Part shown: positions 23,442 to 39,137 of the stretch, piece after piece | Numbering within the stretch: the first letter of the stretch is position 1 | Layout of the letters: each line of letters begins with the position of its first letter | Assembly (NCBI RefSeq): GCF_901933205.1 | Contig: NC_044574.1 | Location: 16,849,733-16,913,732, forward strand | DNA from: Camarhynchus parvulus | Taxonomy: Eukaryota; Chordata; Aves; Passeriformes; Thraupidae | Length of the DNA stretch: 64,000 nt | Direction of reading: 5' to 3' | Notes under the pieces: generated by a model | The model's input: the letters and a program-made list of their open reading frames with translations, nothing else | Database searches by the model: none | What the model was told of the DNA's origin: nothing | Position numbers and translations under genes: made by a program

Positions 23442-26400
23442 CCTTTCTGTGTCTGCAATATACCTGTAGCAAGGAATAATAGCTGCAAATCTATATGTCT
23501 TAAATAAAACTTGCAGAATTTTTTGTTATGGATTTGACATTCTTGCAAGTCTAATTTGACTAGTTTGTAGTCTGAAGAAGAAGCACCTACATAGGTGTGG
23601 AAAAGGAAACAGTAATTTTCGAAAGGCTTTTATCAGTAATACATGATCACTACTTCTCTTGTCTCAGCTAACTATGGCTAGTAAAGAATTATAGGACAGG
23701 CTTTTGACTGGTATCTGTAATCTCTTCTGGCTGATGATTCAACTCAGACTGTATCTGCCCTATATATTTAGCAATTTTCCTCAGAGCAGCATGCAGTAGG
23801 TTTAGAAGGGCAATTAACTTAGTAGGCAATTAACCCATGTAGTAACTGTAGTGAAGAAACTTCGCCAATAAATAAAATAATATTCACCAATAAAAAAACA
23901 AATAATAATAAAATAATATAATATTCTCCAATAAAAACCTCTCCAAAATAGCACTTGAATCTAAAAAAGAAAAAGAAAGAAACAAATGAGTAAAATACTG
24001 GATGGCTACCTATCTGACAATGTCCATTTAATCCCTAAAACTCCTAATGCATATTTTAAGAAACCAGCATTAAAGTAGGACAATTTATTTTGGATGATGC
24101 ATGATAAACACATTAAAATTTCAGCACAGTGCCTTTCACAATTCAGTCAAATATGGATTTTTTTCTGTGTTAGCTGCATATTTAGTTTTTTAAAGAACAC
24201 CCACTTTCAATGTGTTTCCATTTTTACACTCACTAGAGACCTGTGTGAGGAACTGGAGTACATACATGAAACATTCAGGACCAAATGGACCAGAAAGATT
24301 ACAACACTAAGGAGGACACCTAAATTAAACATTTACTCAGCAATGATGTAATCTTGTCAAACAAACACACAAAAAAGGATGACTTAAAAAGGGAAAAGAT
24401 GACATCCAATCTCAGTTTTTTGAAATTGAGCGTTGTGAAAAAATTTCAGAATATTTATCAGCCAATAATATATGCAGGCATCACAAGATTCTTTATGCAT
24501 TTAGACATCTATTTTGATTTCTAATGCAGTTGTTTATGTAAGTAACTATTCATCAGTGTGAATAAAATGTTTTCACCTGTCTCTTCAATTTTTGGTCATT
24601 ACAGTATAACAGCTAACACATTCACTCAAAGGGAGCACTTTGTATAAAATTTATAACAAATTAGTGGTTTTGAAAATATTACCAGATGCTTGCCTCCAGA
24701 GCATATATGTGCTGGTTACCTACAAGATAAACAATCCTTCTCAATTTCATCAGTGTGTAATTTCAAGACATTTTATTGTTTGGTATCACTGAAGGACAGA
24801 CTTAAACATGTTCAATATACATCCTTAAGGCCAAATTTCAGGAAGACTAATACTTAAAATAATTGTTCTTTTTTGGCAGCAAAACTTCTTCATTTGAGCT
24901 TGAAATGGGTACTGTGTAATTTGAAGTTTGAGCTTTGAATAGTGTTGCTAAGAAGTTTTGAAAAGCTGGAGATGAGGTTAAATATATACTTTTACACTAG
25001 GGTATATGGAATGATGATTGCTGCAGGACCTGTGCCTGAGTTTAATCTAGCTTTAATTTTTAATACATTATGGATGTGGCTTTTAATACGTGTATTTAAA
25101 TTCTTAGGCTTGTTTAACTTAAGGCAGTAAAAGTTAGCTAAACTTGCAATCTCCTTTGCCTGTAATCCATCCTTACGGACCTGGTTTTGTGGCACACCTT
25201 GCTTAAAGACATCATTCACTTAAACAGAGAACTCCACTTTGCCCACATCAACAGCTTTCAGTGTCCAGTACTATGGGTCCAGATGATCTTAACACCTTCA
25301 CAAAACCAGTGATGTGTTTTGTCATCTGACAGATGAATCACAAATCAAGTGGAAGATGTAAACCTGACCATCTATTTTGGTATCAAGCGTAGTGGTCTGG
25401 AGGTAATACTATAGGGTGAGAAGAGACTCAATTCTATTATTTACAGGAGACTGTCAGAGCCACTATTGGATTGAAAGAAGAGCCTTAGTCATGGGTTTTT
25501 TTCCTTGAGTTTGCCAGAAATTTGGCCCCTCTTCCAGGTGTTTGGGAAATATATTTATATTTATTAGATTCAAAATTCTTATCTCAGATTAAACCAGAGA
25601 GAAGTATCAGAACTTTCATGCATCTCCTGCAGTGGAAACAACCTATCTCCCCAAGGCCAAAAGAGCCAGAACTTACTTCTGCCCACCTTGGGAAGCATTA
25701 GTGCTTCTTGTCAATTCTTCTGTTTTTTATTTGCTATTGAACCTGAATTCTTCAACAATTTTTATCCCCTGTGGCCAAACCTGTTTAATGTTTTAGAATA
25801 TCAACATAGAGTGTATAGGGAAAGGGATTTGATTGCTACGTGATGATTCTCATTACAGTACCATTGTTTATCAACCATCTCTCTTCAGAAAAAAAAGAAG
25901 AACATTTCAAATCTCAGTAGCTGATCAGATTAAAAAGGCATGGAAGGGCACTACTGACATGCATTCCTCAAAAAAAAAAAATTAAAGAAAAAACAATTCT
26001 CCTATATATAGTCCATGGCAGTCAGGTTAAAGCATATATCTGTCTTGAGTACTGAATCTGCCAGTGCAAGCATCAGAGCTGGTATTACAAACACTAACAC
26101 AAAGGATGCCTAAATTATTTTTCTGTGTAAGGTAAACCAGTGCTGTATTGGTACTCTAAAAGAGGAAACAGTTGATTAAAACCAGCCTTCATAACTTTCA
26201 TACACTTTAGGATTTTTTAAATACACATATTAGAACAATACTTCATAAAATTTGCTATAATTTAATGACAATTAAATCCATTTTCTCTTATTAAAAAAGC
26301 TCTCTTGAATCAATTCCTTCACGTTCTACTATTGGGTTTGCAACTTCACACTCATGCAATGCTGTTCAAGCCTTTTCATGCCTCACCTAGCAGTAGTAAT

Positions 26401-29400
26401 TCAATTCAATGACTCTGTTGTACTCCACATTGCAGAATGTCAGAATTTGTTTCATGCAATGTCAGTCATGTGCTAATTTGACAAATTATTTCAGATTCAA
26501 ATAGTGAGAATTCCTTTGAGGATATTTAAGCCCAAAGCCCAAAATACACATTTGCTTCTCAAAACTCATATTTTTTTACCCCAGAACTAGAATGAGCAAT
26601 GCCAATTTCACTATAGATGTCAATCAAGTTATGTGGGGATTTTTGACCTCCCTTCCAGGAGGAAAATATACCCACAGCATAGAGACTGCATTCTAAAACA
26701 TCAGAGGACATTACTAGTTTTAGGATACTGAAAACTCCGAGCTTTGAAGAAATATTCTCCCTTCATACTAAAACCCATGACTTCTGGGAAAACACAATCC
26801 TTACCTCCCTTTAAAAGTTATGTGAACTACATATTTTTAGGGTTTAATATGGTCTAAAACTTACTAAAGTCAAATATAACATTTCTAATTCTGAAAGAGA
26901 TATTCATAATTTTGTAAGAGGAAAGCAGCTTTTTTCCTGTTACTAAATGCTAAATCACAATGCTTGTTTAAGAAGAAGGCAACAAAAAACAGTGCACTGC
27001 ATTGACCCCTAATTTAGCTTTCATCAGTTATTGATAGCAAAGACCAACATAGATGTTTAAGTCACAAAAAAGACTCAGACTTACAGAATATGCTGAATAT
27101 CCTAAGCCATAGACTTTTTTTCTGAGACAATTAAATCTTCTTACAATAATTTCATTTTCTGAAGTGTATCTGATATAGAGACAAACTAGATAGGAAGTGT
27201 AACCTACTTGACAGTAGAGAAAACAAATTATTAAATCAGTGGATTTGTATTATATGGAAGTCAAACAATGCCTTGAGGAGGCAAGAGCAGAAGGGTGAAC
27301 TACAGAAAGGCAATTTTTGTAATAATAAATACATTTTAACTCACTCACTGCAACATGAATCACCTTTCAGTCTTTGGCACTCTGAGCAACTGCACAGCCA
27401 CAAGCATTACTTCTCTCAGAGCCATTGGTTCCATACACAGCACTTATATCATCCAGCAGCATGACCCTGAAACACGCGTCATGGGATTTATATCAGATGT
27501 TAACATGCAGGAAGTTTCACTGCATAATCAAAAATTGAGACCTGTAAAACTAACCTTAAACAGCATTGACAGATCTGTTGTCCATTCAGTTCACTCTCAC
27601 CTCATGAAGCTAAGTACAATCACATACATTTTAAAGATCTTGTAAAGATGATAAACACCACATAAGTGTTAAAAAGCCCACTAGGGAGCCATCAATTTGA
27701 AGAAGGGAATTTAAGAGAAAGCATACATGTATATGTATAAAACAATCTCAGCTAGAGGGAGCATATGATATATATCTAGCATAATCTCTCCAGATTTGTA
27801 AAAAACCTCACACATCAGACTGAAAGGAAGTTGGTTTCCTCTAGCAGACAGTACAGCTGGACAAGTATAGTCATAGAAGTTCTACCTTTAGTGGATGGAA
27901 TATATTACATGATGGGAAATGTTTGCTTTTTCACTAATGACTTGTATCTGATTACCCTGTGGGCAAATCCCAGCCCCCTAATAAAATCTTATTTTTTAAA
28001 TATGGCTCTTTTCAAGGCCAGCTTTAAAAAAAAATAATAATAAAAGTTTACTTTCACAGAAGTTTTTGAAACGTCCTTTTCTGCTCATCACTATCCATCA
28101 TATTTTTTTAGGGTCATGTTTTGTAATATATGACATAACTCAATGTGACATTATAGTTCATAAGTTAATATACTCCACTGAGTGATACTGTGCAATGAGT
28201 TTGAGCTAGACTTGTAGAGAGCAGTGTAACAAATAAGCAAACTGAGTAATGAACAAAACCTTCAGAAGTCCTCAGATGGTTGCTGCAAGGTTCCCTGTGC
28301 GGACTTGGTCTTCATTTTTTGCCTGAAGGAAAGCAGAAATTCAATATATTTAGAATCACAAGAGGCCAGATTTCCAATATTTATTCAGTCAGCAGTAGGG
28401 ATAAAACTTTTATAGGGGAATCCACAAATTTTACTATTTTTTTAAATTATTGTTATTATTTGAAAACATCAAAGTGGTTTGTTCTTGAATAAAAAAAGTT
28501 TGTTACTTGAAAAATATGAATCATTCAAGATCTACCCCATGACTCTGCTGTCATAGAACCACATCTTCTATGTGGTTGATTAATTGTGAAAATTTTATAA
28601 GGCCTTGCCCAAACCTTTTTTACCTCCAGGTCCTTCTGCAAAAGAGACACAGATTTCCATGTGCCTTTAGTTTGCACTATGGATTGTAGTTTATAAGTGA
28701 ACAAAATGTCACAGAATCTATCCCACATGTTCCCAGTCTCTTAACTGGGATTCCAGATTTATTCAGATTGCAGACAGACAGCAGTGGGATGATTGCCATG
28801 TTTTCTATAATTCACCAGCATTTCATCCTTGAAATAAAAATTTACATTTGGAATATCTCCAAAAGGAGCAAGGAACAACAAGATGATGGATCATTCTAGA
28901 CATACCTCACAGAACAAGGAAAGTTTAAGTAAACATTTCAATAACCAGGACTTCTAGGTTGCTCACCTTTATTCTTGAGAGCAATACTTGAGTTACAAGA
29001 GTGATTCTGGCAGGACCAGAGTTACAGCCATGCAATGTTCATAGCTAGGTTATACAGGTGCAGCATCCAACAGTTCCTACTGCATCAGTACCTACTGAAG
29101 CTAAATTTCCCAAAGGTTATTTCTGCTGAGATAGAAATTTCTGATCAGGTAATCTAACCCTTATCTTGCTGTCTAATAAATAACAAAGCATTTCTTAGCT
29201 GCTTGTAAGTCATGCTAAACCTGTGCCATTATCGAAGTTTCACTCAGGCATCATCTCCTCCAACCAAAAACAAAGCAGAAAGCTTAGACTTGATTTGTGA
29301 TCTCCATGCTTTCTGTTCCTCCTCTCTAGGAGTTGTTTATGTATGTTTTGCTAAGAAAATAAAAAGCCATCCCCCAAATAATGAAACCATGGCCATCAAA

Positions 29401-32400
29401 ACATTATTTTCACCACCTGGATATTTCTTTGATTTTACATTCTTCATTTTACTGAGGTGTGTACAATTCTAAGGGATTGATAAGGGAGGAAAAAGGAAAT
29501 ATAAGGATTGAATCTGAAGACTTTGATCTAATCCACTCTGACAGAATCCTACTTTGTTTTTGCAGATTCACGGGAATCAAAAGATCCCAGTAAGAAAAGC
29601 TAGCTTTCTGAGCTTCAGTTGGTTTCCCCAGCTAAAATCCCTATAATCAAAGCAATGTTTCTAGATGTAGATAATGTGAACCAAAATGCTTTTCATCAAC
29701 TCATGGTGAAAAAGTAATTTTTAAGTATGTGCTACAGTGCAAATTAAAATTCAGTTCTGATAAATATACTAAGAAAGAGCATGAATATAAATATCATTTG
29801 GTTTGAAAAAGAAAAGAAGCATTCACATGGTGTCTTCAAGCACTGAAAGTTGTCTGTAAGAAACTTGTCAGAATAATAGTACAAGGAGTTCCTGATTTTT
29901 TAATGTCATTGTACAGCATGGCTAGTGAATTATTTAGTGAATCAAACTGCCCATGGATAATTCAAAACTAACATCATCTGGATACCAAATCCCTCATCCT
30001 AACCCTTCTACCTGTTTTCGCAGGATATTTTCTGAAGTAATAAAAAAAATAATAAAATTGACCAACAGTTATTTTCTTACTAGAAAATATCTAAAAGTGT
30101 GTTTGAAAGCAGCCCAGAACTGCAATAACTAGGACAAGTGTGAGACAGTAAAGAAACTAAGAAAGAAGCAGTTCTATTGTGAGTAAAAAGCATAGACAGA
30201 AAAAGTAAATGTTTGCATGGGATCATACATCAAGGCTGTGTCTTAGTCATAGTCACAGCATTTATGTCTGTTTCTGAGCCTGATTTTTTTTCAGTTTAAG
30301 AAAGGGAAATTCCCTTCAAATGACTAGAGTAAGAATAGTAGCTTCTCATTCACGCTGAAGGTAACCATGCACTGTCCACAAATAACTCTGAAATCCCACG
30401 TTACTTGTGGATAAATAGGAAGCAATTTCCCTGTTTTTTCATTGCCTCCTGTGGACCCTAGTTGGTATAACTCCTTACTATAAGCAAAAAAATTCACATG
30501 AGCAAAGTATAATGAGGATTCTTACTCTTCCTGTTAGGAAGCAAGTTTTTAAAGTAGAAGGAGACATATCAGATGCTTCAAAGAACTATAGAATCAGTGA
30601 TGTATTCTAACAGGGGGAAAACAAGCATACAAAACTCTGAAAGTAATAGGGCCATGAAGAAAGAGCATTCCAAGCACAGTGAAACCATTAGCATAAATAC
30701 CACCAGCTAAATAGCAGTGCTTTGGCAACCTAAATCCTGTGGGAATTCTTGGCTTTAAATCCATTATTTGAAATGTAGGAAAAAACATCTATTAAAAATT
30801 ACAAGTCTGTACTATTTTCCTCCTGGATGGCTGCAGTTATATATCAATTCTGACATTGGCCTCATTTATAAAGCACTTGCAGTTCCTATTAGCTTTTGTC
30901 AAAATTGTCATTACTCAAGTTGGTGTTTGTTGATGATGTCCAAACAGATCTTTATGCCAATGAAGATTAAACCAAGGAGGGTTTTGAATAAAGGAGCAGA
31001 TATATACTGTATACGCGAGGAAGGACAAGGGGGAGGTTCTGCACACTGCCATGCCTGTCTAACACTGCAACACCATCTCTTCGAAATGTAAATGTTTAAT
31101 AGCTCTTTCAAGGAGAGTAAAAACACCTTTGAAAATCCACTCCATGAGACACCTATGAATGTCCACCCTGTGAGAACCTATGGGAGCCATGAGGACAGTG
31201 CTGGCCTTTTGCCTTAGCTAATAGATATAACCTAGCAATGAGATTTTCTACAAGTACTCCACTGTAATCATCCACCACAGAAGGACAGTTGTGATAACCT
31301 TCATGACAACTTTTTTTTTCCCTATGGACACTGGAGGCAGTAAGAGCTTTTTTTCTAGTCTGACACAAGTCAGACAAGCTCTTCTCCAGATAAGAGTCTT
31401 AACGTTGTCTTTCATCTTTGCCTTGACAAATTTAAGAGCTCCTTTCTCTCCAAGGCCAGTAACCACTGTCTGATATGTTGTCTAACTTTCATCAAAGTAG
31501 GGAAACCACCCTGCAAGTCTCCTAGATTCTCAGTAGTTCAGGTTCCCTCAAATTATTCTACTGAATAGGTAGTATTTAATAGAAAGCATTACTGATCCAG
31601 AAAATATTCATCTGCTGAAAGGAAATTTCCAGAATTCATCTACTGAATACTTCCTTCCTATTTAAGAAATACCCTGAAGTCAAAAGATGTGAACAAAAAT
31701 AAAGTCAAAATATGGACATAACCTTGGATTTATGTTCCAGCCTCTCTTAAGGCAGTTTCTTACAGATTTAGGTTTTATAAGTAAAGAACATTCATGTATT
31801 TCAGGATTTGTATGAAAAACAACATAACCGGCTGCAGCACACACTTGCAAAGGGCTGTGACTTATCCTATAACATGGCAGTGGAACTGTAATGAACAGTA
31901 CACCTTCCCTTTATGGACCATCTGCATTGCAGACTGGCTCTGTACACCTACACAGGAAGTTTGCTGTAGTATGATACCTCTCCATCCTGAAGAAGGAAGA
32001 GATTGAAATATTTCTCACCTTAGAAAGATGTCTGCTTTCTTGAATCCCACAATTATGGTGAAAATTTCATTTTAACAGACACATAATCAGTTCCATCCTT
32101 CCAACAAAAATGTGGGAATAATTTTTTTTCTATATGTATTTCATAGTTCAGCCCTTATTGGGGTCCTTGGTTTGCTTTTTTTAGTTTTTTGGGGGGTTTC
32201 TTGTTTGTTTGGATTTTTTTAAGGATATGGAATTATTTTTTTATAATTTAGGACAAAAACTAGTAGACATTATAATTAGATAAGAATTTAGTAATTACTA
32301 TTTGACTAAATATTTGGCATTACTTCTGATCTGCAGTGGTTTTGACCAGATCACAATTATTCAGAATTCTGTAGAAAAATTAGGCTGATTTCTCTGAGAG

Positions 32401-35400
32401 TCATCCTTTGTACCCTGGCATGTTCCCTTGTGCATTGCCACTGCGTGGGTATTTATGGTGCCATTTGACAGTGCACTTGATCCAACTATCACCTTATGCC
32501 TCTACTATTATCAAGGAATAATAAAATTTAAACACAATCTTTTTATCTGCAGATGAAGAAATTATTGAAAATTTGTTTTAAAATATAAATGAAAAGGGGA
32601 AAAAAAGTATCTTTTTGCTAAAGACCACAGTTATGAGATGCTAAATATTGCTCACTGAGCTCAGAAATTCAGATATCAGCAAATACAAACATAATCATGC
32701 TTTATTATTTCAGCTCTGTCTGGGAAAAAGAATAATATAGTTTTTCTAAAGAAACATAAAAATAATTGAGTCTTTTTTTTATTAAAGTCTTTTTAATAGA
32801 ATTTTGATTCATAGCAAAATATCATTTGGCAATGTTTTTTTTTCTTGAAGTTAATAGAGCCAGGAAACTGGTGTGCAGAAGATAGAGAGCTCAAAATTAT
32901 AACACAGTAAACCATTAGCATGGAATACATTTCCAGAACTCTTCCCATTTTATATAAAATGCTGAAACTATTTCCTCCTTTCATTCAACTAGAATGATTT
33001 AAGAATGAGGGAAAAAAAATGCCTCAAATGGACTAAATTTTCCTGCATGACATCCGTAGAAACTAAAATTTAGATATATTTCAGCTGCACCCTTAATATG
33101 ATCTTCTAGCATTTATTAAATAAGTGTTTTGTGAGTATGAAGCTGAAATAGTGGTCTGAAAAATTGTGTTTTTTCTGAGTGTACTGGACCTCAGTGATGA
33201 TCAGTGATGGCAATGTCATTCCCTGCCATTCCCATGTCTCTAGAATGCTATTTACTGTTCCCATGTAGCTTCTTTGCTACTGAAAAATAAACACTGAAAT
33301 GCCATGTACGTTGTATATTGAAAAAATCACCAAAGCTGTACATTGGAGCTGAGAGTTACTGTTCTGAGCTGTGTATGAGCAGCAGCCTTTTACAGCCATT
33401 CATCATGGCCCCTTCACTGCAGACCTATTGATCAGGCAGATGCAGAAGAGAATAAACAGAAGTGTAAGCTGTTTCCAGTTACAGGTAAATTGATTCTTTA
33501 AATCTGTCAAAGAACAAAACATTCAAAGGCATGACAAGATTTGCAGTCACCATTCAGCCCAAACAAGAATGTTATTTATATTGTATATTGTGGCAATCCA
33601 ATTTGCTAAACTGGCTATTTGACATTAAAATATAGCACAAGAAAGATTTAAAAGGCCACATTCTGGTATCTTCACTCAAAATGAATAAGGAGTTTTCTAG
33701 AGGCAGTGAGGAATCTACAGCACAGAACTAATAGTCTGAATAGCCTGAAGCCAAGCAATATGTTAATGAAGAGTATGATAACAGACTGCAAATATTTTAC
33801 ATTTGTAATCACTGTAGAGTGAAAGAAATTATTAACTTTGATTAAATGTGTATTTTATAACTGAAGAGTGTATAGCTAGAAATAATGACAATAAATTAGA
33901 ATATATCACAAAGAAACTGCTGACAATTATAGTAATTATGTTATAGGAAATTCTTCAAACTGTTTTCTTGTTACATAGTAATTACAATCTAGATTGGATA
34001 ACAAAAATAACAGCAGTAAACCTACAAACATGGTACTGGCAGTGAACTGGAGCCAATAATTTATTATAGCAGATATTTTCTATCACCATTTCATTAAAGG
34101 ATATTTGAGGGAGGAATGAAGTATCAAAAGAGTGATTGAAATACTGAAATATCAATACCATATTGAAAATGTTTTCATTATGTCACTCACTGAATATTTT
34201 ATCATTTAAATGTATTTACAAAAAAACCCCAACAACTAAACACCAACTTGGAAACTTTTTTTGCTGATAAACCAGGCTGAATTCTTTATCTATGTCTTTT
34301 ATGTATTTTTTTTTCAATAAAACTGAGTCACAACTAAGTGTGACAAGAACTTGCAAATCAGGCTGGATTGGAGAATAAATCATGAGAAGAGAAAAATTAG
34401 TTTTTGTTATTTTTGCTCATCCTTACAGAGGCAAACAGTGAAAAAAACAATCTGAGTTATGAATATGGATCATATTTAACTTCTCAGGAGGTACAGGATG
34501 CACTGCAGTAGAAACCCTTACCCAGCCCAGAACCAGTGTTACATGTTGTGAGATCAGACACCCCATATAGGAACGAACGACTTTAAAGAGGATGAAGGGA
34601 CAGCATGGTATTCTGGTTTTTCAAACTTAGTCTGAAAACTCAGTGGAATGGAACTCTAAACCAACAATATTTCTGTTCAAAAAAATTATTATCTTAATAT
34701 GGGCAACAGAGGTGGATAATCCAGTGGATGCAGGGAAATTTGTAGTCAAAATAGTCATTGGATCTTTTGCCCTCAAGCTCCCTCCTGCTGCTAGCAAAGT
34801 CATTTCAACTTCCCCACAGTGGAGTTACTTCTTTCAAGTACTTCATAAAATGAAGAAAAACTGCAGGTGGTCATTTTCTTCTCTCTTCTAATACTTTTCT
34901 TGCTTTCACAGGAAAATTTGAGAGATATTACAAAAAAGATGAAAAGCTTTGAATTCAAATTAATCTAACTTCATCAGCTCTGAGTGATTTCTGAAAACAC
35001 AGGCTCGAGTTCCATTGGTTTGACTCCAAAACACAGGTTTATGGCTCCCTAGGTCCAAACAGAGGGTGTAGCCATGACTGCAGCTCTAAACTAGACTCCC
35101 AGAGAAACAGCCAATTTCCTTCTCAGAGCATATAGATGTTCAAGACAAGCAAACCAGTGAAGTTAAAACTGATTCTTTTGGGGTTGGGATAGAAGGTTTA
35201 AAGAAAAGTAGACACACACATTACATCTGTGCTGCTGACAGTGATGCAGGGGTACTGCTAAGCCACCTTCAAATTAGCTATCTGACACACCAGAAGCAAG
35301 AGTGCTGAGGCAAGACAGACTTCCAATCACAGGTCCAGTCCAGCTCATGTGAAAAGCAGAACAAAACAGCCAATAATGAGTTCTTTGCTGCCTTGGCTAA

Positions 35401-36229
35401 ACCATTCCTTATTATGTGTAAAATATTCTACAGTTTGCAGAGCCAACATGCCCACAGGAAAAACATTAATAACTTAATATTAAACTTTGAAGGTAAGAGG
35501 AAGAAGTATGTCTGAGGCCATATGAAGGGTGAAATACTGATAATGTGCAACAATACATGTGCAGGTGGACATCAGGTGGTTCTTTTTTCCAGACCTTAGC
35601 TGGGAGACCTTTGCCGAAGGTCTTTCTTTCTGCACTTTATTTTAAACTGGGATGAAAGCTTAACTATATCCCATAAATGTTTCAGAAAATTATTGGAACA
35701 TTTTGATATCACACCAAACCCAAGGCACATCGTACAGATGACTGGTGAAGGATGCATATGGAAGATCAAAAGAACTGGACAAGTTCCCAGAGCTTTTTCC
35801 CAGTGAATTAGAGACCCGAGGTAGATGCCAAAGAATAGTTCTTCCATAAAATATTAGGTCACTTTTTCAACCCATACTAACTTATTAATATATGTCATGC
35901 CCTTTAGTTAATGTGAAAAGGTACCTCATTCTTAATTTTGATTTGCTTTAAACTGTGCTTTACTGAATTCCCTTGATGCCTCCCTAACTCTAGTAGTTTA
36001 GAGCACAAGGAGCAGTCCTTCCCTTGGCCTTTTCTCCATGTTACTTGTTTTTGATAATATGTTAAATTCTTCATTGATTATTTATTTTTCATTCTAAAAT
36101 AGGAGATTCGGGAAATCTAAATAGAACCCATATCCACTCATCTGTTCTTTGCTGTTTTTCTTATTTTCCTTTTCCAAACTTTTTCAATCCCCACACCTAC
36201 ATTGCTGAGATGTAGGATGAAAACTGTAC

Positions 36230-36715
36230 ATAGTATGCAAGACGTGCATGTAATGATTCATGCACCCTGTGAAATTACATTGTTTACTATTCTGGACTTT
36301 TTTGCTGTTTTTGTAATTATTACTGATTTTTCATTATGATCTGTAGCTTTTATTTGGTTAATTTTTCATAGAACCATTATAAATCCAGTATTTAATTTTT
36401 TAATTATAGACCACAGCCCATTGTGTACATAATTTTGAGGGGTTTGTCCATTTTTTTACATATAAACTTATTCAAATTTTTTATTCCAATTCTTGATTCA
36501 TTGAAATTTGTATGTCTTCTGCAAATTTTGATAACACTTCAATTCATTACCTTGAAAACATGATATTTCTAGCAAAAATATTTAACTAATTTTTCTTTCC
36601 TTTTTCCACATATAGAAGGGCACATGCACAGAACACATCCATGTGGGACATTCTCTCCTCTATGAAAACTACCACTTTATTTCTACTCTCTATTTCCTAC
36701 ATTTTAAACTGAGCA
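36230..36715 (+). mobile_element. Possible ancient amniote LINE (CR1/L3-like) remnant
   Basis: The segment from about 36510 ('ctgcaaattttgataacac') through 36640-36710 ('tgaaaactaccactttattt', 'ctactctctatttcct') follows the order of a very old interspersed repeat that I recall from amniote genomes. It is strongly diverged, and the left boundary is uncertain because the 36230-36500 part is AT-rich. No reading frame survives. Confidence 0.4.
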
Positions 36716-38604
36716 TATTTAGAACTATTTTTGCTTGTCACTATATTCTTTCTCATCCCTTGACTTCTTTAAGAGCAAAATCTCTTAAATATCCCCACAT
36801 AATGAAATAGATATGACTAAAGAGGAGGTTTTTTGGTTTATAATTAAAGTATACTTTTAACCAAAGGTATATCTAAAAGATGTTATTAATTTTAGAATGA
36901 TTAATATGTAAGAAATAACATGAAAAGAACATTAATAAGGCAGTCAGTTGTCCCATTGTGGTAATGAGGACTGAAAGAAATCACCAATAATAATGAGGAT
37001 GGTTCAACACACAAATGTACACTTTAGTTATCTTATCTTTAAATTACACTTTAGTAATCTTAACCATTAATAGGAATGTTATGATATTTAGCTAAAGTGG
37101 CTTCTTCCAGGCAATTAAATAGTCATGAATGGCTTTTGACTATGATAATGAAATGACAGGTGCTTAGAATAAATAAAGTAGTTTAAAGTTTAGAATAATG
37201 GTAGATGCATGTCAGTACAGTCACATTTCCATTTGTGAGCTCCACAGAACACAGCCATAATAAACTCTTGGGGACAATGTGCAGACATCCCAAACCCAGA
37301 GACAGTGTTGGGTTGTCAGATAAGAGCAGAACCTGGTAAAAAGAAGATAATTTTAAAAGTTTATTTAATATTCATGTTCATAAAACCAATGCAGATGGAA
37401 TTACATGTTGTTAGAGTTGCTCTAGATATAAATTGTTACATGGCTATGCATAAACTGACAACAGGCTAATCACATGCAGCTAGCAAATATTAATACACAG
37501 ACATTGTATGGCACAATATTTCTATTAGAATAATTTTTCAACTCCTCAAGCTTTCATTATTCTCATGTAAAAGCTCAAAACAGACATAAATCATTCAGCT
37601 CTGGTTCCGGATCATTCTCATCACAGCGTGTTCTTGAGATGTAAGGACTGATTTCTTTATATCTAGAGTTCAAATATAATCTAGTAACCAGACAAAATAT
37701 GCAAATCTTCTATTTCATTCTCTGTGATTTAGAAGATCTGGAGTCCTTCTATATGTTATACATCTTCATAAATAAATCTGACACAGATTTCTTGTGACCA
37801 CTTGACCAAAATTCCTACAGGATGATTATTACCCTACAAATGTCAATTAAGGTTTTGTAAAACAGAATTTGTATATACATATACTTTTAGTGCTTATTCA
37901 GCAGGCAGATACTGTACTCCTAAACTGAGGAACTTGATTTTCCCTTTGTAAACTCTGTATTACATTTGTCTGTATTATTACATGTAACTGAATCCACTTC
38001 GTGGTGGGCAAATTTCAGTCCACCCAAAGTGAGAGCAAAAAGATTATATTCTTGCCTTGCTTTGCCTATCTTACAGTTTTGAAAAGCTCTGTTTCATTAT
38101 GAAAATTTGGACATAAATGGACCCTTTGAAAAGAATGCTAAGAATAAATCTTACGTTATCAAGGGCAGCTGTCTCTTGTTTGTCTGTGAAAGTAATCTTC
38201 CTTCATATCCTGATATCTCACACATAAGGAAATGATTCACCTTTGACACAAGAGAAAAATGTGTTTAAGTTCTAAGGCTGCATTTTTTGTAACACTGGGG
38301 TACATGATTGAATTATACGCACTGGTATCCACATAGCCATATGGGTCAAATAATAAAAGTAATTTTGTAGATTAACATAACAAATATTTATATATATCAT
38401 TGCTTTTGAAAGTGTGAGTTTCACAAGCATATATTCTGTTTTACATCAAATTCATGAAGTCCTCTTCCATGCTCTCCTGGGAGCTAAAATAAAACAACAA
38501 CCAAATATTCTAATAATAAAATTTGTCAGAGAAGTGGACTGATAGGCTTTTTCTAGAAAATAATGCTGTTTAAAGACTAAATCAAAGCAAAGTTTTCTGT
38601 CATT

Positions 38605-38628
38605 TCAAAGACAGTGTGCTGTCTTTGA
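38605..38628. repeat. Perfect 10-bp hairpin, 4-base loop
   Basis: Arms tcaaagacag (38605-38614) and ctgtctttga (38619-38628) pair exactly around TGTG. It is short, and no neighbouring gene or terminator context gives it a role. Confidence 0.8.
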
Positions 38629-39137
38629 TACTATCCATTCCCATAATCACACTTCTCAGAGAATGAACTGAATTTGATCTCTAGCAAGTCACTAAGCTTT
38701 TATGTTTGATATCAGAAAAATAAAAATTCAGTAAAACATGTTACTAAATTAGTCTGTTCTACAGTTCAGTGCTCCAAATTCTTGCTATCAATTCATTTAG
38801 AGAGAGAGGTTTAGATGTGAATTTAATGCCACTTCAGGGAACATCCCATGTAATTATGAAAAAAATCCAATAAACAATGAATTTAAGGAACATATGAAAA
38901 TCACATTTATGGAATGACTTGCAGTAAAGACAAAGTAAAAGATCCTAAGCACTTGGAGTAAAAATGGCTGTAAACCGATTGTGCATTCCAACCCCAGGAT
39001 GCTTGACAACTTAAAAAGAGCAACAAATCTCTGGTTGATTCAATGAACCTTTATTCTTTCTCCATTCCATGTGAAAAATGTCTCAGGACTACAGTGTCCG
39101 CTTTAGCAAAGTAGTCTGCTGTGAGCTTACATGAAAT

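Larger units (their letters stand above)
21298..36229. other. Gene-free AT-rich sequence with an inverted repeat pair
   Basis: Nearly 15 kb with no supportable gene. The most structured part is the inverted repeat pair at 22655-23441. A 122-codon plus-strand open frame at 21986-22354 matches nothing I recognise and has no visible splice or promoter context. Small A-rich runs and an AATAATATTC direct repeat near 23875-23930 are the other visible features. Confidence 0.55.

Noticed and set aside
30580..30605. CR1 terminal motif ('ctatagaatcagtga')
   Set aside because: Only a short resemblance to the CR1 end repeat; neither side continues as CR1.
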